The notes beneath the pieces are model-generated. The model made no database searches, had not been told where the DNA came from, and was given only the letters and a program-made list of their open reading frames with translations. Of a stretch of 64,000 nucleotides of DNA, positions 26,291 to 35,374 are shown one piece after another. The stretch is taken from NCBI RefSeq assembly GCF_030014955.1, contig NZ_JAGRPV010000001.1:8603869-8667868 (forward strand), given 5' to 3'. A program made the position numbers and the translations under genes. This DNA comes from Cohnella hashimotonis. Lineage in GTDB: Bacteria > Bacillota > Bacilli > Paenibacillales > Paenibacillaceae. Every line of letters starts with the position of its first letter. Within the stretch, counting starts at the first letter, position 1.

Positions 26291-26324
26291 GAACGGAATC
26301 TGGCACAGCAGGTTCCGTTTTTTA
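26291..26324 (+). terminator. Rho-independent terminator
   Basis: AACGGAA pairs with TTCCGTT across an 14-base loop and is followed by a run of six T. It would end the kinase/regulator transcript before the second importer operon. Confidence 0.7.
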
Positions 26325-26364
26325 TGGCACGGAACGCGGGGCGGCGTGCATGGAACGGATAACG

Positions 26365-26379
26365 TGGTAACGCTTACAA
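26365..26379 (-). promoter_or_regulatory. cre site (perfect consensus match)
   Basis: On the minus strand TTGTAAGCGTTACCA fits WTGNAANCGNWNNCW at every fixed position. It lies 72 bp before the TTG start of the binding-protein gene, so CcpA-type carbon catabolite control of this importer is likely, though another LacI-family protein could use it. Confidence 0.6.
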
Positions 26380-26450
26380 TAAAGTCAGATCGCGATCCGC
26401 TGTTCCTTGCGCCACCATCTAAGGATTTGTTTATTCAGGAGGGGTTCATC

Positions 26451-27791
26451 TTGCAAAAAAGCAAACCGTTCGCCGTCCTCGCCGCCGCCGCCCTGCTCGC
26501 GCTGACGCTGCAAGCCTGCGGAGGCAACGACAACAACGAAGGCAGCGCATCTTCCGGCGCACCTGCGCCTTCCTCCGCCGGTTCGTCCGCATCGGCTTCG
26601 CCGAGCGCCGCCGCTCCGTCGGGAGAAAACGTCACGCTCAAGGTATGGGGCGACCTGGGCAACCAAGCCGTGCTTGAAGAGCCGTTCAAAAAGATCAACG
26701 CGGCCTTCGAACAAAAGTATCCGAACATCAAGCTGACCTACGATTTCGCCCAAAACGACCAAAGCCTGAACGTGGCCCTCCAGGCCAACGAGCTGCCCGA
26801 CCTGTTCTGGGTGCAGGGCGACAAGACGTCCAAGATGGGCGAGATGGTCAAAAACGGATTTCTGCTCGACCTGACGTCCTACAACATGGACCTCAGCCGC
26901 AACGCCGACCCGGAAAAAGCCTACTGCACCGTTGACGGCAAGCTCTACTGCTCGCTCCCGTCCTTTTTCGATACGAACGTCGTGTACTACAACAAGGACT
27001 TGTTCGATAAAAACGGCTTGAGCGTACCCGCCAACTGGGACGAATTCGTCCAGGGCCTCGACAAGCTGAAGGCGGCAGGCGTCACGCCGATCGCGCTGGC
27101 GGGCAAGAGCGAGTGGGATCGCGCGTGGCCGATCTTCGCCTTCGCCCCGGCGTTCGCAAACGCCGCCCTGCAAAAGGCGCAAGCCGGCGAGGGCAAGCTG
27201 ACGGATCCTACCGTCGCCGAGACGCTGCAGGCGTTCCGCGACTTCGCCGACAAAGGATACTTCGGCAAAGACTTCCTCGCCCAGGACATGGCGGGCGCGC
27301 AGTTCGCCTTCACCAACGGCAAGGCGGCGGCCATCATCGACGGCACCTGGAACAACGCCACCTACGTCGCGTCGGGCGTCAACCTCGGCCGCTTCCCGGT
27401 CCCGAACAAGGAAGGCAAGCGCGTCGTGCAATCGAGCTACAGCAACTTTATGACCTACGCGATCTCCTCCAAGTCGGAGCATCCGGCCGAAGCGGTCAAG
27501 TACCTGGAGTTCCTCAGCAGCCAGGAAGCGCAGCAGATCATGGAGGACTCGACGGGCCTCGTGCCGACGATCAAGGACATCACGCCGAAAGACGAAGGCG
27601 TCAAGGAACTCGCCGTATTCGACGAAGCCGGCCTTAACATCTACTCCGTGCTCACTGCGCTGTCCACGCCGGAGTCCAACGCCGCGGACATCATGATGAA
27701 GGACGTCATTCCGAAGCTGATGACCGGCGCGATCACGGGCGAAGAGGGCGCGGCCATCCTCGACAAGGCAGCCAAATATCCAGGTCAATAA
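26451..27791 (+). CDS. Extracellular sugar-binding lipoprotein (MsmE/family 1)
   Basis: A 446-residue lipoprotein. I choose the TTG at 26451 because AGGAGGGG lies 6-7 bases upstream and a proper signal peptide (QKSKPFAVLAAAALLALTL) begins there; the ATG at 26346 would add 35 unrelated residues. The lipobox is LQAC with lipidated C23, followed by a Ser/Ala/Pro-rich tether. The mature part is a periplasmic-binding-protein fold (ELPDLFWVQGDKTSKMGEMV). It heads an operon with the permeases at 27877 and 28799. The ligand is probably an oligosaccharide; the neighbouring GH78 gene makes a rhamnoside possible. Confidence 0.92.
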   Translation: MQKSKPFAVLAAAALLALTLQACGGNDNNEGSASSGAPAPSSAGSSASASPSAAAPSGENVTLKVWGDLGNQAVLEEPFKKINAAFEQKYPNIKLTYDFAQNDQSLNVALQANELPDLFWVQGDKTSKMGEMVKNGFLLDLTSYNMDLSRNADPEKAYCTVDGKLYCSLPSFFDTNVVYYNKDLFDKNGLSVPANWDEFVQGLDKLKAAGVTPIALAGKSEWDRAWPIFAFAPAFANAALQKAQAGEGKLTDPTVAETLQAFRDFADKGYFGKDFLAQDMAGAQFAFTNGKAAAIIDGTWNNATYVASGVNLGRFPVPNKEGKRVVQSSYSNFMTYAISSKSEHPAEAVKYLEFLSSQEAQQIMEDSTGLVPTIKDITPKDEGVKELAVFDEAGLNIYSVLTALSTPESNAADIMMKDVIPKLMTGAITGEEGAAILDKAAKYPGQ

Positions 27792-27876
27792 GGCACGGTT
27801 CTCCACGAAATCCGAGTACGTCGGGCGGCGGCGCATCGCCGCCCGCGCGTCTTGCGCATGAAGGAAGGTGGCCGCC

Positions 27877-28797
27877 ATGGCCTGGATCCGCAGCAAGCCG
27901 TTTATCTGGTTCATCCTGCCGGGCTTCCTGCTTTATTCGCTCTTTTCCGTCTATCCGATCTTCTCGGCGATCCAGATCAGCCTGACGCGCTGGGACGGCA
28001 TCGGCAAAAAGACGTTTGTCGGCTTCGGCAATTACGGCGAGCTGTTCTCGAACCCGGAGCTGTTCCGCCAACTCACCAACGCCTTGGGCCACAGCGCCAC
28101 GATCTTCGCGCTGAACGCGCTCGTCGTGCTGCCCGCGCAGCTCTATCTGGCCTATCTTATCTACGGCAAAATCCGGGGGCACCGCTTTTTCCAGGCGATG
28201 ATCTTCTCCCCGCAATTCATAGCGACGCCGGTCATCGTATTTATGGGCACGCTCGTGTTCGACGGCAACATCGGCGTGTTCAACAAGCTGCTCGAGACGG
28301 TCGGCCTGGGCGGTTGGACGCGGCCCTGGATGGGCTTGCCCGAGCTCGGCATCTACATCGTCTGGCTGCTCGTCGCCTGGTCGGGCATCGGCGTCGGCAT
28401 GATTTTTTTCCTGGGCGCGATGAAAATGATATCCGGCGAAATCATCGAGGCCGCGCTGCTGGACGGAGCTTCTTATTGGGGACGTTTTTTCCGCATCGTG
28501 CTGCCGCAGATCAAGACGACGATCCTCAACATGCTGATCCTGACGTACATTTTCGCCATGACGCTGTTCGACTACAGCTTCATTCTCGGCGGCGCGTCGG
28601 GCGGCATCAATCGAAGCGTCGACGTCATGGCCTTGTTTTTCTACCGGATCTCGTTCGGCGACAACAGCGCGGTGGGCGGCACGACCAATGTGAACGCGAT
28701 GGGCATGGGGACGACGATCGCCTGCGTGATGTTCGTCATCGTCTTCGCCGTCGCGCTCGTCCAGGTGGCCCTCACTTACCGCAGAGCGGAGGACTGA
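27877..28797 (+). CDS. Sugar ABC transporter permease (MsmF/UgpA type)
   Basis: A 306-residue permease starting at the ATG at 27877, 8 bases after AAGGAAGG; an in-frame GTG three codons earlier overlaps that site. About six membrane helices are visible (FIWFILPGFLLYSLFSVYPI first). The ATPase contact loop is EAALLDGASYWGRFFRIVLP. It is the first permease of the importer headed by the lipoprotein at 26451. Its stop is one base before the next gene's ATG, so translation is coupled. Confidence 0.93.
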   Translation: MAWIRSKPFIWFILPGFLLYSLFSVYPIFSAIQISLTRWDGIGKKTFVGFGNYGELFSNPELFRQLTNALGHSATIFALNALVVLPAQLYLAYLIYGKIRGHRFFQAMIFSPQFIATPVIVFMGTLVFDGNIGVFNKLLETVGLGGWTRPWMGLPELGIYIVWLLVAWSGIGVGMIFFLGAMKMISGEIIEAALLDGASYWGRFFRIVLPQIKTTILNMLILTYIFAMTLFDYSFILGGASGGINRSVDVMALFFYRISFGDNSAVGGTTNVNAMGMGTTIACVMFVIVFAVALVQVALTYRRAED

Positions 28798-28798
28798 C

Positions 28799-29623
28799 AT
28801 GAGACTGAGACCGAAGCGGACGCCCGTCAGTGCGGCGATCCTCTGGATCTACTCGCTGCTGACGCTGCTGCTGCTCTGCTACATGACCTACCAATCGCTG
28901 CGTCCCAAGAAAGAGCTGCTCTCCGCCACCTTCGGCATGCCGAAGCATTTTGGCTTCGGCAATTTCCGCAAGCTGTTCGCCGAGGCAGGCTTCTTCACTT
29001 ACCTGCTCAACAGCGCGCTCATCCTGTTCGGCTCGCTCGCCATCGTCGTGCTGTTGTCCACGATGGTCGCGTACGGGATCGGCAAGTTCAATTTCCGCTT
29101 CAAAGGCGGGCTGCTGCTCTACTTTCTGATCGGCCTCATGTTCCCCGTGCAGCTCGGCATCGTCCCGATCTTCCTGCTCATTCGCGACATGCATCTGCTG
29201 AACAGCCAGTGGGCCGTCATCCTGGTGCTCGCCTCGGGGCTGTCGATGCCCGTGTTTCTGCTGACCACCTTTTTCGCCAGACTGCCGCACGACCTGTACG
29301 AATCGGCCAAAATCGACGGCGCCGGGGAGTGGACGACCTTTTTGCGCGTCATGTTCCCGCTAGCCAGTCCCGTCACCTTCAGCGTCTGCATCATCATGTC
29401 CATGCAGATCTGGAACCAGTTCTTCGTGCCGCTCATCTTCCTCCAGAGCGAGAGCCGCAAGACGATCCCGCTCATGATCATGAAGTTCACGACGAACGTG
29501 CTGTACAACATGGATCTCGCGCTGGTCGGCTCGGTCATGGCGACGGTGCCGCTGCTCATCCTGTTCTTTTTCTTCTCCGGCCGCGTCATCGAAGGCGTGG
29601 CGGCGGGCGGCGTGAAGGGGTGA
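28799..29623 (+). CDS. Sugar ABC transporter permease (MsmG/UgpE type)
   Basis: A 274-residue permease with about six membrane helices. The contact loop is YESAKIDGAGEWTTFLRVMF. It completes the second importer of the window. As with the first importer there is no ATP-binding subunit gene nearby, so a shared MsmX-like ATPase encoded elsewhere is expected. The next gene is 302 bp downstream. Confidence 0.93.
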   Translation: MRLRPKRTPVSAAILWIYSLLTLLLLCYMTYQSLRPKKELLSATFGMPKHFGFGNFRKLFAEAGFFTYLLNSALILFGSLAIVVLLSTMVAYGIGKFNFRFKGGLLLYFLIGLMFPVQLGIVPIFLLIRDMHLLNSQWAVILVLASGLSMPVFLLTTFFARLPHDLYESAKIDGAGEWTTFLRVMFPLASPVTFSVCIIMSMQIWNQFFVPLIFLQSESRKTIPLMIMKFTTNVLYNMDLALVGSVMATVPLLILFFFFSGRVIEGVAAGGVKG

Positions 29624-29689
29624 CGGACGGGAGGACCGGGAGAGTCAGCGGGATAGCACCCCGGCACCCCGTCAAACCGGCACCCCGGC

Positions 29690-29791
29690 GCCGCTATTTT
29701 AACAAACGAGGTACTCTTGATGCTTCGAGCGGACCCAGGGGCCGCTATTGCCCCATGTGCAGCGTGGAAACGGGCGATTGGGGAGGGATAA
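29690..29791. repeat. Degenerate 51-bp repeat pair in intergenic gap
   Basis: GCCGCTATT occurs at 29690 and 29741, a 51-bp step, with loosely related sequence after it and an inverted form (AAAATAGCGC) at about 29836. This is the only structure I see in the gap 29624-29925, apart from the ribosome binding site AAAGGAGG at 29911. Confidence 0.4.
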
Positions 29792-29925
29792 CGGCACTGG
29801 AGTCCGGAATGTGCGAAAAACGAAGGGCGATCGCTAAAATAGCGCCTCCTGAGTCCGCATGCGGACGCGCCAAGGAGCGTCGCCAGCATTAGTTATAAAT
29901 CAAAAGCTTCAAAGGAGGAACAAAC

Positions 29926-32691
29926 ATGACGACGCTGCAAGCCGTACGTCTGCGTACGGAATATATGGAAGACCCGCTCGGCATCGACAAGCTCGCGCCG
30001 CGGCTCGGGTGGACGCTGTCGGATGCGGAGGGCAGGCGAGGGGCTGCGCAGACGGCTTATCGCATACTGGCCGCGTCTTCGCCGGAGCGACTCGCGGCCG
30101 ACGAGGGAGATTTGTGGGACAGCGGCATCACGGCGTCGGCCTCCTCCGCTCATATTTTTTATAAAGGCGCTGCGTTACGTTCCGAACAACAGGTCTGGTG
30201 GAAGGTGCAGATTCGAGATGAACGCGGCGAATGGGGGGCATGGAGCGACAGCGCGCGCTGGACCATCGGCCTGCTGAGCCGAGGCGAATGGAAGGGGATC
30301 TGGATCGGCCGCAAGATCGGCCGCAAACCGACCCGCGAGCAGCCGCTGCCCGCGGTTTATTTGCGTCGCCGTTTCGCATCGCGCGCGGGCGTAAAGCGCG
30401 CGACCGTGTACGCGACGGCGCTCGGCCTGTACAGGCTGCACCTGAACGGCCTGCGCATCGGACGCGACGCCCTCGCGCCGGAGTGGACCGACTATCACGT
30501 CCGGGTACAGTACCAGACGTATGACGTCACGGAGCTGCTGCACGAGGGGGGCAACGCGCTGGCCGTCACGCTCGGGCACGGCTGGTACACCGGCTACATC
30601 GGCATGTACGGCTATCAGAAGTACGGGATGGATCCCTCCTTTTTGCTCCAGCTGAACATTGAATACGAGGACGGGACGACGCAGTCCGTATGCACCGACG
30701 AATCATGGCGCGTGAGCTACGGTCCGATCGTCGCCGCGGACATTCAGATGGGCGAAACGCATGACGCCAGGCTGGCGGAGCCGGAGTGGCAGGAGCCTGC
30801 ATTCGACGACACGGCATGGTCCCCGGCGACGCACATGTACGATTACCGCGGCATGGTGGTCCCGCAGATGTCCCCGCCGATCCGCGTCACGCAGGAGCTC
30901 GCGCCAGCGGAGGTTAAGCTGCTGTCCGAAGGCCGCGCCCTCGTGGACATGGGACAAATGACGAGCGGCTACCTTCGCGTCGTCTTCGAAGCTGCTCAAG
31001 GCGTCCAATATACGCTGCGCTATGCGGAAGCGCTGGACGAGCGAGGCGAGCTGTACACCGCCAACCTGCGCTATGCGAGACAGACGGACGCCTACATCTG
31101 CGCAGGCGACGGGCGCGAGACATTCGAGCCGCTGTTCACTTATCACGGCTACCGCTACGTTGAGATTTCGGGCGGCCCGGCGCCCAAGCCCGAAGACATC
31201 GTAGGCGTCGTCGTGCATTCCGCGCTGCCCGAGGCGGGCTCGCTGGAGACGTCGGACCCGCTGGTCAACCGGCTGCTCTCCAACATCCGCTGGACGCAGC
31301 GAGCCAACTACATGAGCGTGCCGACCGACTGCCCGCAGCGCGACGAGCGCCACGGCTGGACGGGCGACGCGCAGATTTTCGCGCGGACGGCGGCTTACAA
31401 CATGGACGTGTCCGCGTTTCTGGCCAAGTGGCTCACCGATCTGGACGACGGTCAGCGTCCGACCGGGGCGTATACCGACTTCGCGCCGTTTATCTTCGGG
31501 CCGAAGACGGAGTTCGACAATGACTTTACCTACACGCACACGGCCTCGTCCGGCTGGGCGGACGCGCCGCCCATCATAGCCAAGCTGCTGCACGAGCTGT
31601 ACGGCGATCGCGAGGTGCTGCGGCGTCATTACCCGGCGCTGAAGCGCTGGATGGCCTTTAACGAGACGCTGTATCCGGACGGCATCCGCCGCGACGCGCC
31701 ACAATACGGTGATTGGCTGTCGCTGCCGGAGCGGCCTTACGAGGAAGCGAAGGCCGAGCTCGGCTGGCTGATCGACAGCCTCTCGACAACGCCGTACGAC
31801 GTGTTCGGCACCGCATACTACGCCAACGGGGCCGCGATCATGGCCGACATCGCGCGCGAGCTTGGCGAGCACGCCGACGCGGAGCGCTACGGCGCGCTGT
31901 ACGGCCGGATCAAGGCGGCGTTCGCACGCGAGTTCGTAGCCGAGGACGGGCGCATCAAAGGCGATACGCAGACGGTGTACGCCATGGCGCTCGCTTGGGA
32001 CCTGCTGCCTCCGGAGCGGCGGGAGGCTGCGATGGCGCGCTTGACGGGCAAAGTCGAGTCGGCAGGCGTGATGGCGGCGACGGGCTTTCACGGCACGCGG
32101 CTGCTCATGGACGTGCTGAGCGACGAGGGACGCGAGGATCTGGCTTTTGGCCTGTTGACGCGGAAGGCCTACCCGTCGTGGCTGTATTCGGTGCTGCAAG
32201 GCGCGACGACGATCTGGGAGCGCTGGGACGGCTGGACGGAGGAGCGGGGCTTCCAGCGGCCGGGCATGAATTCGCTCTGCCACTACGCGTTCGGCGCGGT
32301 CGGCGAATGGATCTACAAGCACGTCGGCGGCATCGCCCCCGATCCGGCTGCGCCCGGCTTTGGCCGCGCCATTATTCGGCCGCGTCCGCTCGGCGGATTC
32401 ACTTGGGCGAGATGCGGCTACGATTCGATCCGCGGCCGTTACGAGGTCGATTGGCGGCTCGCGGACAGCGGCACGCTTGAGCTGGCGGTGACGGTGCCCG
32501 CGGGCGGGGAGGCGATCGTGTACGTGTCGGCCGACGCCGGGACCGCGGTGCTGGAATCGGGCGCGTCCGCGGCCGAAGCGGAGGGCGTCGAAGCGCGCGG
32601 GCGGCTCGGCGACTGCGAGACGTACCGGGTCGCGTCCGGGCGCTATCTTTTCACATCCCAATGGCATCCACAAGGAGGCTCGCAGCCATGA
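29926..32691 (+). CDS. GH78 alpha-L-rhamnosidase
   Basis: A 921-residue enzyme starting at the ATG at 29926 after AAAGGAGG, with no signal peptide, so probably cytoplasmic. It has the usual order: N-terminal beta-sandwich domains (about residues 1-330), the (alpha/alpha)6 catalytic barrel (about 430-780) and a C-terminal beta domain. The family signature CPQRDERHGWTGDAQIF is near residue 470 and carries catalytic acidic residues. It would release terminal rhamnose from imported oligosaccharides or glycosides. Its stop overlaps the ATG of the cyclase-family gene by four bases, starting a coupled run of four genes. Confidence 0.93.
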   Translation: MTTLQAVRLRTEYMEDPLGIDKLAPRLGWTLSDAEGRRGAAQTAYRILAASSPERLAADEGDLWDSGITASASSAHIFYKGAALRSEQQVWWKVQIRDERGEWGAWSDSARWTIGLLSRGEWKGIWIGRKIGRKPTREQPLPAVYLRRRFASRAGVKRATVYATALGLYRLHLNGLRIGRDALAPEWTDYHVRVQYQTYDVTELLHEGGNALAVTLGHGWYTGYIGMYGYQKYGMDPSFLLQLNIEYEDGTTQSVCTDESWRVSYGPIVAADIQMGETHDARLAEPEWQEPAFDDTAWSPATHMYDYRGMVVPQMSPPIRVTQELAPAEVKLLSEGRALVDMGQMTSGYLRVVFEAAQGVQYTLRYAEALDERGELYTANLRYARQTDAYICAGDGRETFEPLFTYHGYRYVEISGGPAPKPEDIVGVVVHSALPEAGSLETSDPLVNRLLSNIRWTQRANYMSVPTDCPQRDERHGWTGDAQIFARTAAYNMDVSAFLAKWLTDLDDGQRPTGAYTDFAPFIFGPKTEFDNDFTYTHTASSGWADAPPIIAKLLHELYGDREVLRRHYPALKRWMAFNETLYPDGIRRDAPQYGDWLSLPERPYEEAKAELGWLIDSLSTTPYDVFGTAYYANGAAIMADIARELGEHADAERYGALYGRIKAAFAREFVAEDGRIKGDTQTVYAMALAWDLLPPERREAAMARLTGKVESAGVMAATGFHGTRLLMDVLSDEGREDLAFGLLTRKAYPSWLYSVLQGATTIWERWDGWTEERGFQRPGMNSLCHYAFGAVGEWIYKHVGGIAPDPAAPGFGRAIIRPRPLGGFTWARCGYDSIRGRYEVDWRLADSGTLELAVTVPAGGEAIVYVSADAGTAVLESGASAAEAEGVEARGRLGDCETYRVASGRYLFTSQWHPQGGSQP

Positions 32692-33422
32692 CGCGAAGAC
32701 TGATCGATCTGTCGATGGACATTTATCACGGAGCGCCGACGTTCGCCTTTGATCCGAAATGCGCCGTCATCGTCCACAACACGGTGGACTCGATCGGCTA
32801 CAACATCTCTCAGCTGTCGATGAGCACGCACCAGGGCACGCATCTCGACGCCCCCTTCCATTTTCTGAACGAAGGCAATACGGTGGACCGCCTGGACCTG
32901 GACCGCTGCATCGGAGAAGCGCTGCTCGTCGACTTGTCGCACAAGCGTCCGAAGGAGCCGATCGGGGTGGCGGACTTTGCGCCTTTTGCGGACCGGATCG
33001 GCGAAGGGACCCGGCTCGTCTATCGCACGGACTGGCATCTGCAGTATCCGCGCAAGCATTATTTCAGCGACTTCCCGTACATGACGCTGGAGCTTGCGGA
33101 ATGGCTGGCCGACCGGCGCATCGCGCTCATCGGGATGGACGTGCCGACGCCCAATCCGACCGACTTCGACCCGGTGCACAAGGCGCTGCTGCGGGCGGAG
33201 ATCGTCATCGTGGAAGGCTTGGCGAACCTCGGAGCGATCGGCCGGGACGAATTTTTTCTGATGGCGGCGCCGCTCAAGATTACGGGGCGGGACGGCGCGC
33301 CCATCCGGGCGGTCGCTATTTTGGAAGACGACGGGCAGAACGGGATGGCGGAAAAGAAGGCATCCGGCGAAAATGCGGCCCAATCGAGCCGTGATGAAGC
33401 GGAAGAGGGGGAGCGATCATGA
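32688..33422 (+). CDS. Cyclase-family (kynurenine formamidase-like) metal hydrolase
   Basis: A 244-residue protein starting at the ATG at 32688 in an ATGA overlap with the GH78 gene; AAGGAGG precedes it. The metal-binding signature STHQGTHLDAPFHF is near residue 52, and IVEGLANL is near the C-terminal third. The family hydrolyses formyl-kynurenine, cyclic amides or lactone-like bonds. In this operon a role on a sugar lactone or acyl sugar is possible but unproven. The last 25 residues are a charged tail overlapping the next gene's start. Confidence 0.87.
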   Translation: MTRRLIDLSMDIYHGAPTFAFDPKCAVIVHNTVDSIGYNISQLSMSTHQGTHLDAPFHFLNEGNTVDRLDLDRCIGEALLVDLSHKRPKEPIGVADFAPFADRIGEGTRLVYRTDWHLQYPRKHYFSDFPYMTLELAEWLADRRIALIGMDVPTPNPTDFDPVHKALLRAEIVIVEGLANLGAIGRDEFFLMAAPLKITGRDGAPIRAVAILEDDGQNGMAEKKASGENAAQSSRDEAEEGERS

Positions 33423-34396
33423 CGGTGCAAGCAAGCTGGCGGGTCGCGGTCACGGACAGCGGCTTCCCCGATCTGGCGCCGGAGGCCGAAGCGCTCGCCG
33501 GCACGGGGGCGGTGCTGCTGCCCGGGCAATGCCGGACAGCAGGCGAGGTGGCGGAGCTGTGCGCGGACGCCGACGCGGTGCTGACGCAGTGGGCGCCCGT
33601 GACGGCCGAGGCGATCGAACGGATGACACGCTGCAAGGTCATCGTGCGGTACGGCATCGGCGTGGACAACGTCGACCTGGAAGCCGCGCGGGCCAAGGGT
33701 ATCCCGGTGGCGAACGTACCGGACTACGCGATCGAGGAGGTCGCGGATCATGCGATGTCGCTGCTGCTCGCCTCGGTCCGCAAGATCCCGCAGGTCGCGG
33801 CACAGGTGCGGGAGGGCGTCTGGGAGATCGCGCCGCGGCGCCCGATCGTCGGCCTGCAAGGACGCAAACTCGGCGTGGCGGGCTTCGGCAACATTGCGCG
33901 GGCGGTCGTACGCAGGGCGCAGGCGTTCGGCTTGCAGACGATCGCGTACGATCCCTATGCGAATCCGGAGCTGTTCGCCAAGCATAGCACGGCGCGCGTG
34001 GACTGGGAGACGCTGCTGGCGGAGAGCGACTTCATCTCCGTTCATTTGCCGCTCGTGGAGGCGACGCGCAGGCTGCTCGACGACCGCGCGTTCGCCGCGA
34101 TGAAGCCCGGCGCGCATCTGGTGAACACGTCGCGGGGCGGCGTCGTTGACACGGAAGCGCTCGTGCGGGCGCTCATGGACGGCAAGCTGGCTGGCGCGGC
34201 GCTCGACGTGCTGGAGGAGGAGCCCGTCCCTGCAGGACATCCGCTGCTGGCGATCGACAGCTGCATTCTCACGAGTCACTGCGCGTGGTACTCGGAGAGC
34301 TCGCTGATCCGTCTTCAGCGGTATGCCGCGCTCGAGGTCCGGCGCGTGCTGGAGGGCGGCCGCCCGCAGCATGTCGTAAACGGCGTGGGCGCATGA
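33419..34396 (+). CDS. D-isomer-specific 2-hydroxyacid dehydrogenase
   Basis: A 325-residue NAD-dependent dehydrogenase related to phosphoglycerate dehydrogenase, starting at an ATGA overlap at 33419. The Rossmann motif is LGVAGFGNIARAV. Catalytic residues appear in order: Arg in NTSRGGVVDTEAL, Glu in EEEPVPAGHPL, and His in LTSHCAWYS. No regulatory ACT domain is present, so serine synthesis is less likely than reduction or oxidation of a sugar-derived 2-keto or 2-hydroxy acid. It is the third gene of the GH78 operon. Confidence 0.9.
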   Translation: MTVQASWRVAVTDSGFPDLAPEAEALAGTGAVLLPGQCRTAGEVAELCADADAVLTQWAPVTAEAIERMTRCKVIVRYGIGVDNVDLEAARAKGIPVANVPDYAIEEVADHAMSLLLASVRKIPQVAAQVREGVWEIAPRRPIVGLQGRKLGVAGFGNIARAVVRRAQAFGLQTIAYDPYANPELFAKHSTARVDWETLLAESDFISVHLPLVEATRRLLDDRAFAAMKPGAHLVNTSRGGVVDTEALVRALMDGKLAGAALDVLEEEPVPAGHPLLAIDSCILTSHCAWYSESSLIRLQRYAALEVRRVLEGGRPQHVVNGVGA

Positions 34397-34417
34397 ATCC
34401 AAAGGGGGATAAGGGAG

Positions 34418-35182
34418 ATGCGGGGACTGGCTGGCAAGACGGCCGTCGTGACCGGCGGCGCGCAGGGACTCGGCGAAGCGATCGTGCGCAGGCTCGCCGA
34501 GGAGCGATGCGACGTATGGCTGCTCGATCGGAGCGAGACTGGCGAGGATACGGCACAACGCATCGCATCCGAGACGGGGCGTCCGGTTCGCTTCGAGCGG
34601 ATCGATCTCGCGGACGCCGGGCAGATTGCCGCCCTGGCGGAACGCTGGACGCAGGGCGGCGTGCATCCGGCCGTGCTGGTTAACAATGCAGCGGCGTTCG
34701 TGTTCAAGGGCGTCGATGCGTCGCCGGCCGACTGGGACCGGATCCTCGACGTCAACATAAAGGGCACTTCCGCGTTGACCGGAGCCGTCGTGCCTTTGAT
34801 GAAGGCTGGCGGGGGCGGCTCGATCATCAATCTGTCCTCCGTCAGCGGGTTCGTGGGACAGCGGCAGTTCGCCACCTACAACGCCACCAAGTTCGCGCTG
34901 CGCGGGCTGACCAAGTGCTGGGCGTACGACCTGGCGCCGGACGGCATCCGCGTGAACGCGGTATGCCCCGGCTATATTCGCACCGAGGCCTTCGAAAAAT
35001 CCTGCGAGCTGCTCGGTATCGACCCGGACGAGGAGGATGCGCGCGTCTCGCAGCTTCATATGCTCGGCCGCCAAGGCCGGGCCGAGGAGGTGGCCGGCGC
35101 TGTCGCGTTTCTCGCGTCGGACGACGCCAGCTTCGTGACGGGCAGCGACCTGATGGTGGACGGAGGTTTTACGGCGATATGA
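34418..35182 (+). CDS. Short-chain dehydrogenase/reductase (SDR)
   Basis: A 254-residue classical SDR starting at the ATG at 34418, with AAGGGAG upstream. The cofactor motif is TGGAQGLGEA; the active site has NLSSVSG with the serine, and Y154/K158 in YNATKFALRG. The C-terminus SDLMVDGGFTAI is typical. It is the last gene of the run GH78, cyclase, 2-hydroxyacid dehydrogenase, SDR, and could oxidise rhamnose or a keto-deoxy sugar acid. The substrate is inference. Confidence 0.92.
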   Translation: MRGLAGKTAVVTGGAQGLGEAIVRRLAEERCDVWLLDRSETGEDTAQRIASETGRPVRFERIDLADAGQIAALAERWTQGGVHPAVLVNNAAAFVFKGVDASPADWDRILDVNIKGTSALTGAVVPLMKAGGGGSIINLSSVSGFVGQRQFATYNATKFALRGLTKCWAYDLAPDGIRVNAVCPGYIRTEAFEKSCELLGIDPDEEDARVSQLHMLGRQGRAEEVAGAVAFLASDDASFVTGSDLMVDGGFTAI

Positions 35183-35195
35183 GCAACGGGCAGAT

Positions 35196-35290
35196 AAATG
35201 GTTCCGTAAGGGAAAAAGTTACTCTACAGCCTCGCGAACGGGTCTAAATGGCGCTGTAAGGGCAAAAAGTTACTCTACAGCCTCGCGGGG
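35196..35290. repeat. Two-unit 51-bp repeat
   Basis: AAAAAGTTACTCTACAGCCT occurs at 35213 and 35264, 51 bp apart. The second unit contains GCTGTA and TACAGC as inverted arms around the AAAAAGTT run. Confidence 0.7.
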
Positions 35291-35323
35291 GCCGCTCGGG
35301 ACCGCCGGCTGCGTTCCCCACGC

Positions 35324-35366
35324 AAAAAAAGCTGTCCCCGTTCTTGCAACCGGAGGACAGCTTTTT
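35324..35366. terminator. Bidirectional terminator
   Basis: AAAAAAAGCTGTCC pairs with GGACAGCTTTTT. It serves the SDR gene on the plus strand and the convergent NHL-protein gene on the minus strand. Confidence 0.85.
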
Positions 35367-35374
35367 CCATTGAC

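Noticed and set aside
29624..29925. Riboswitch or leader RNA before the GH78 gene
   Set aside because: Only weak 51-bp periodicity and a ribosome binding site are visible; no known aptamer core or terminator/antiterminator pair.
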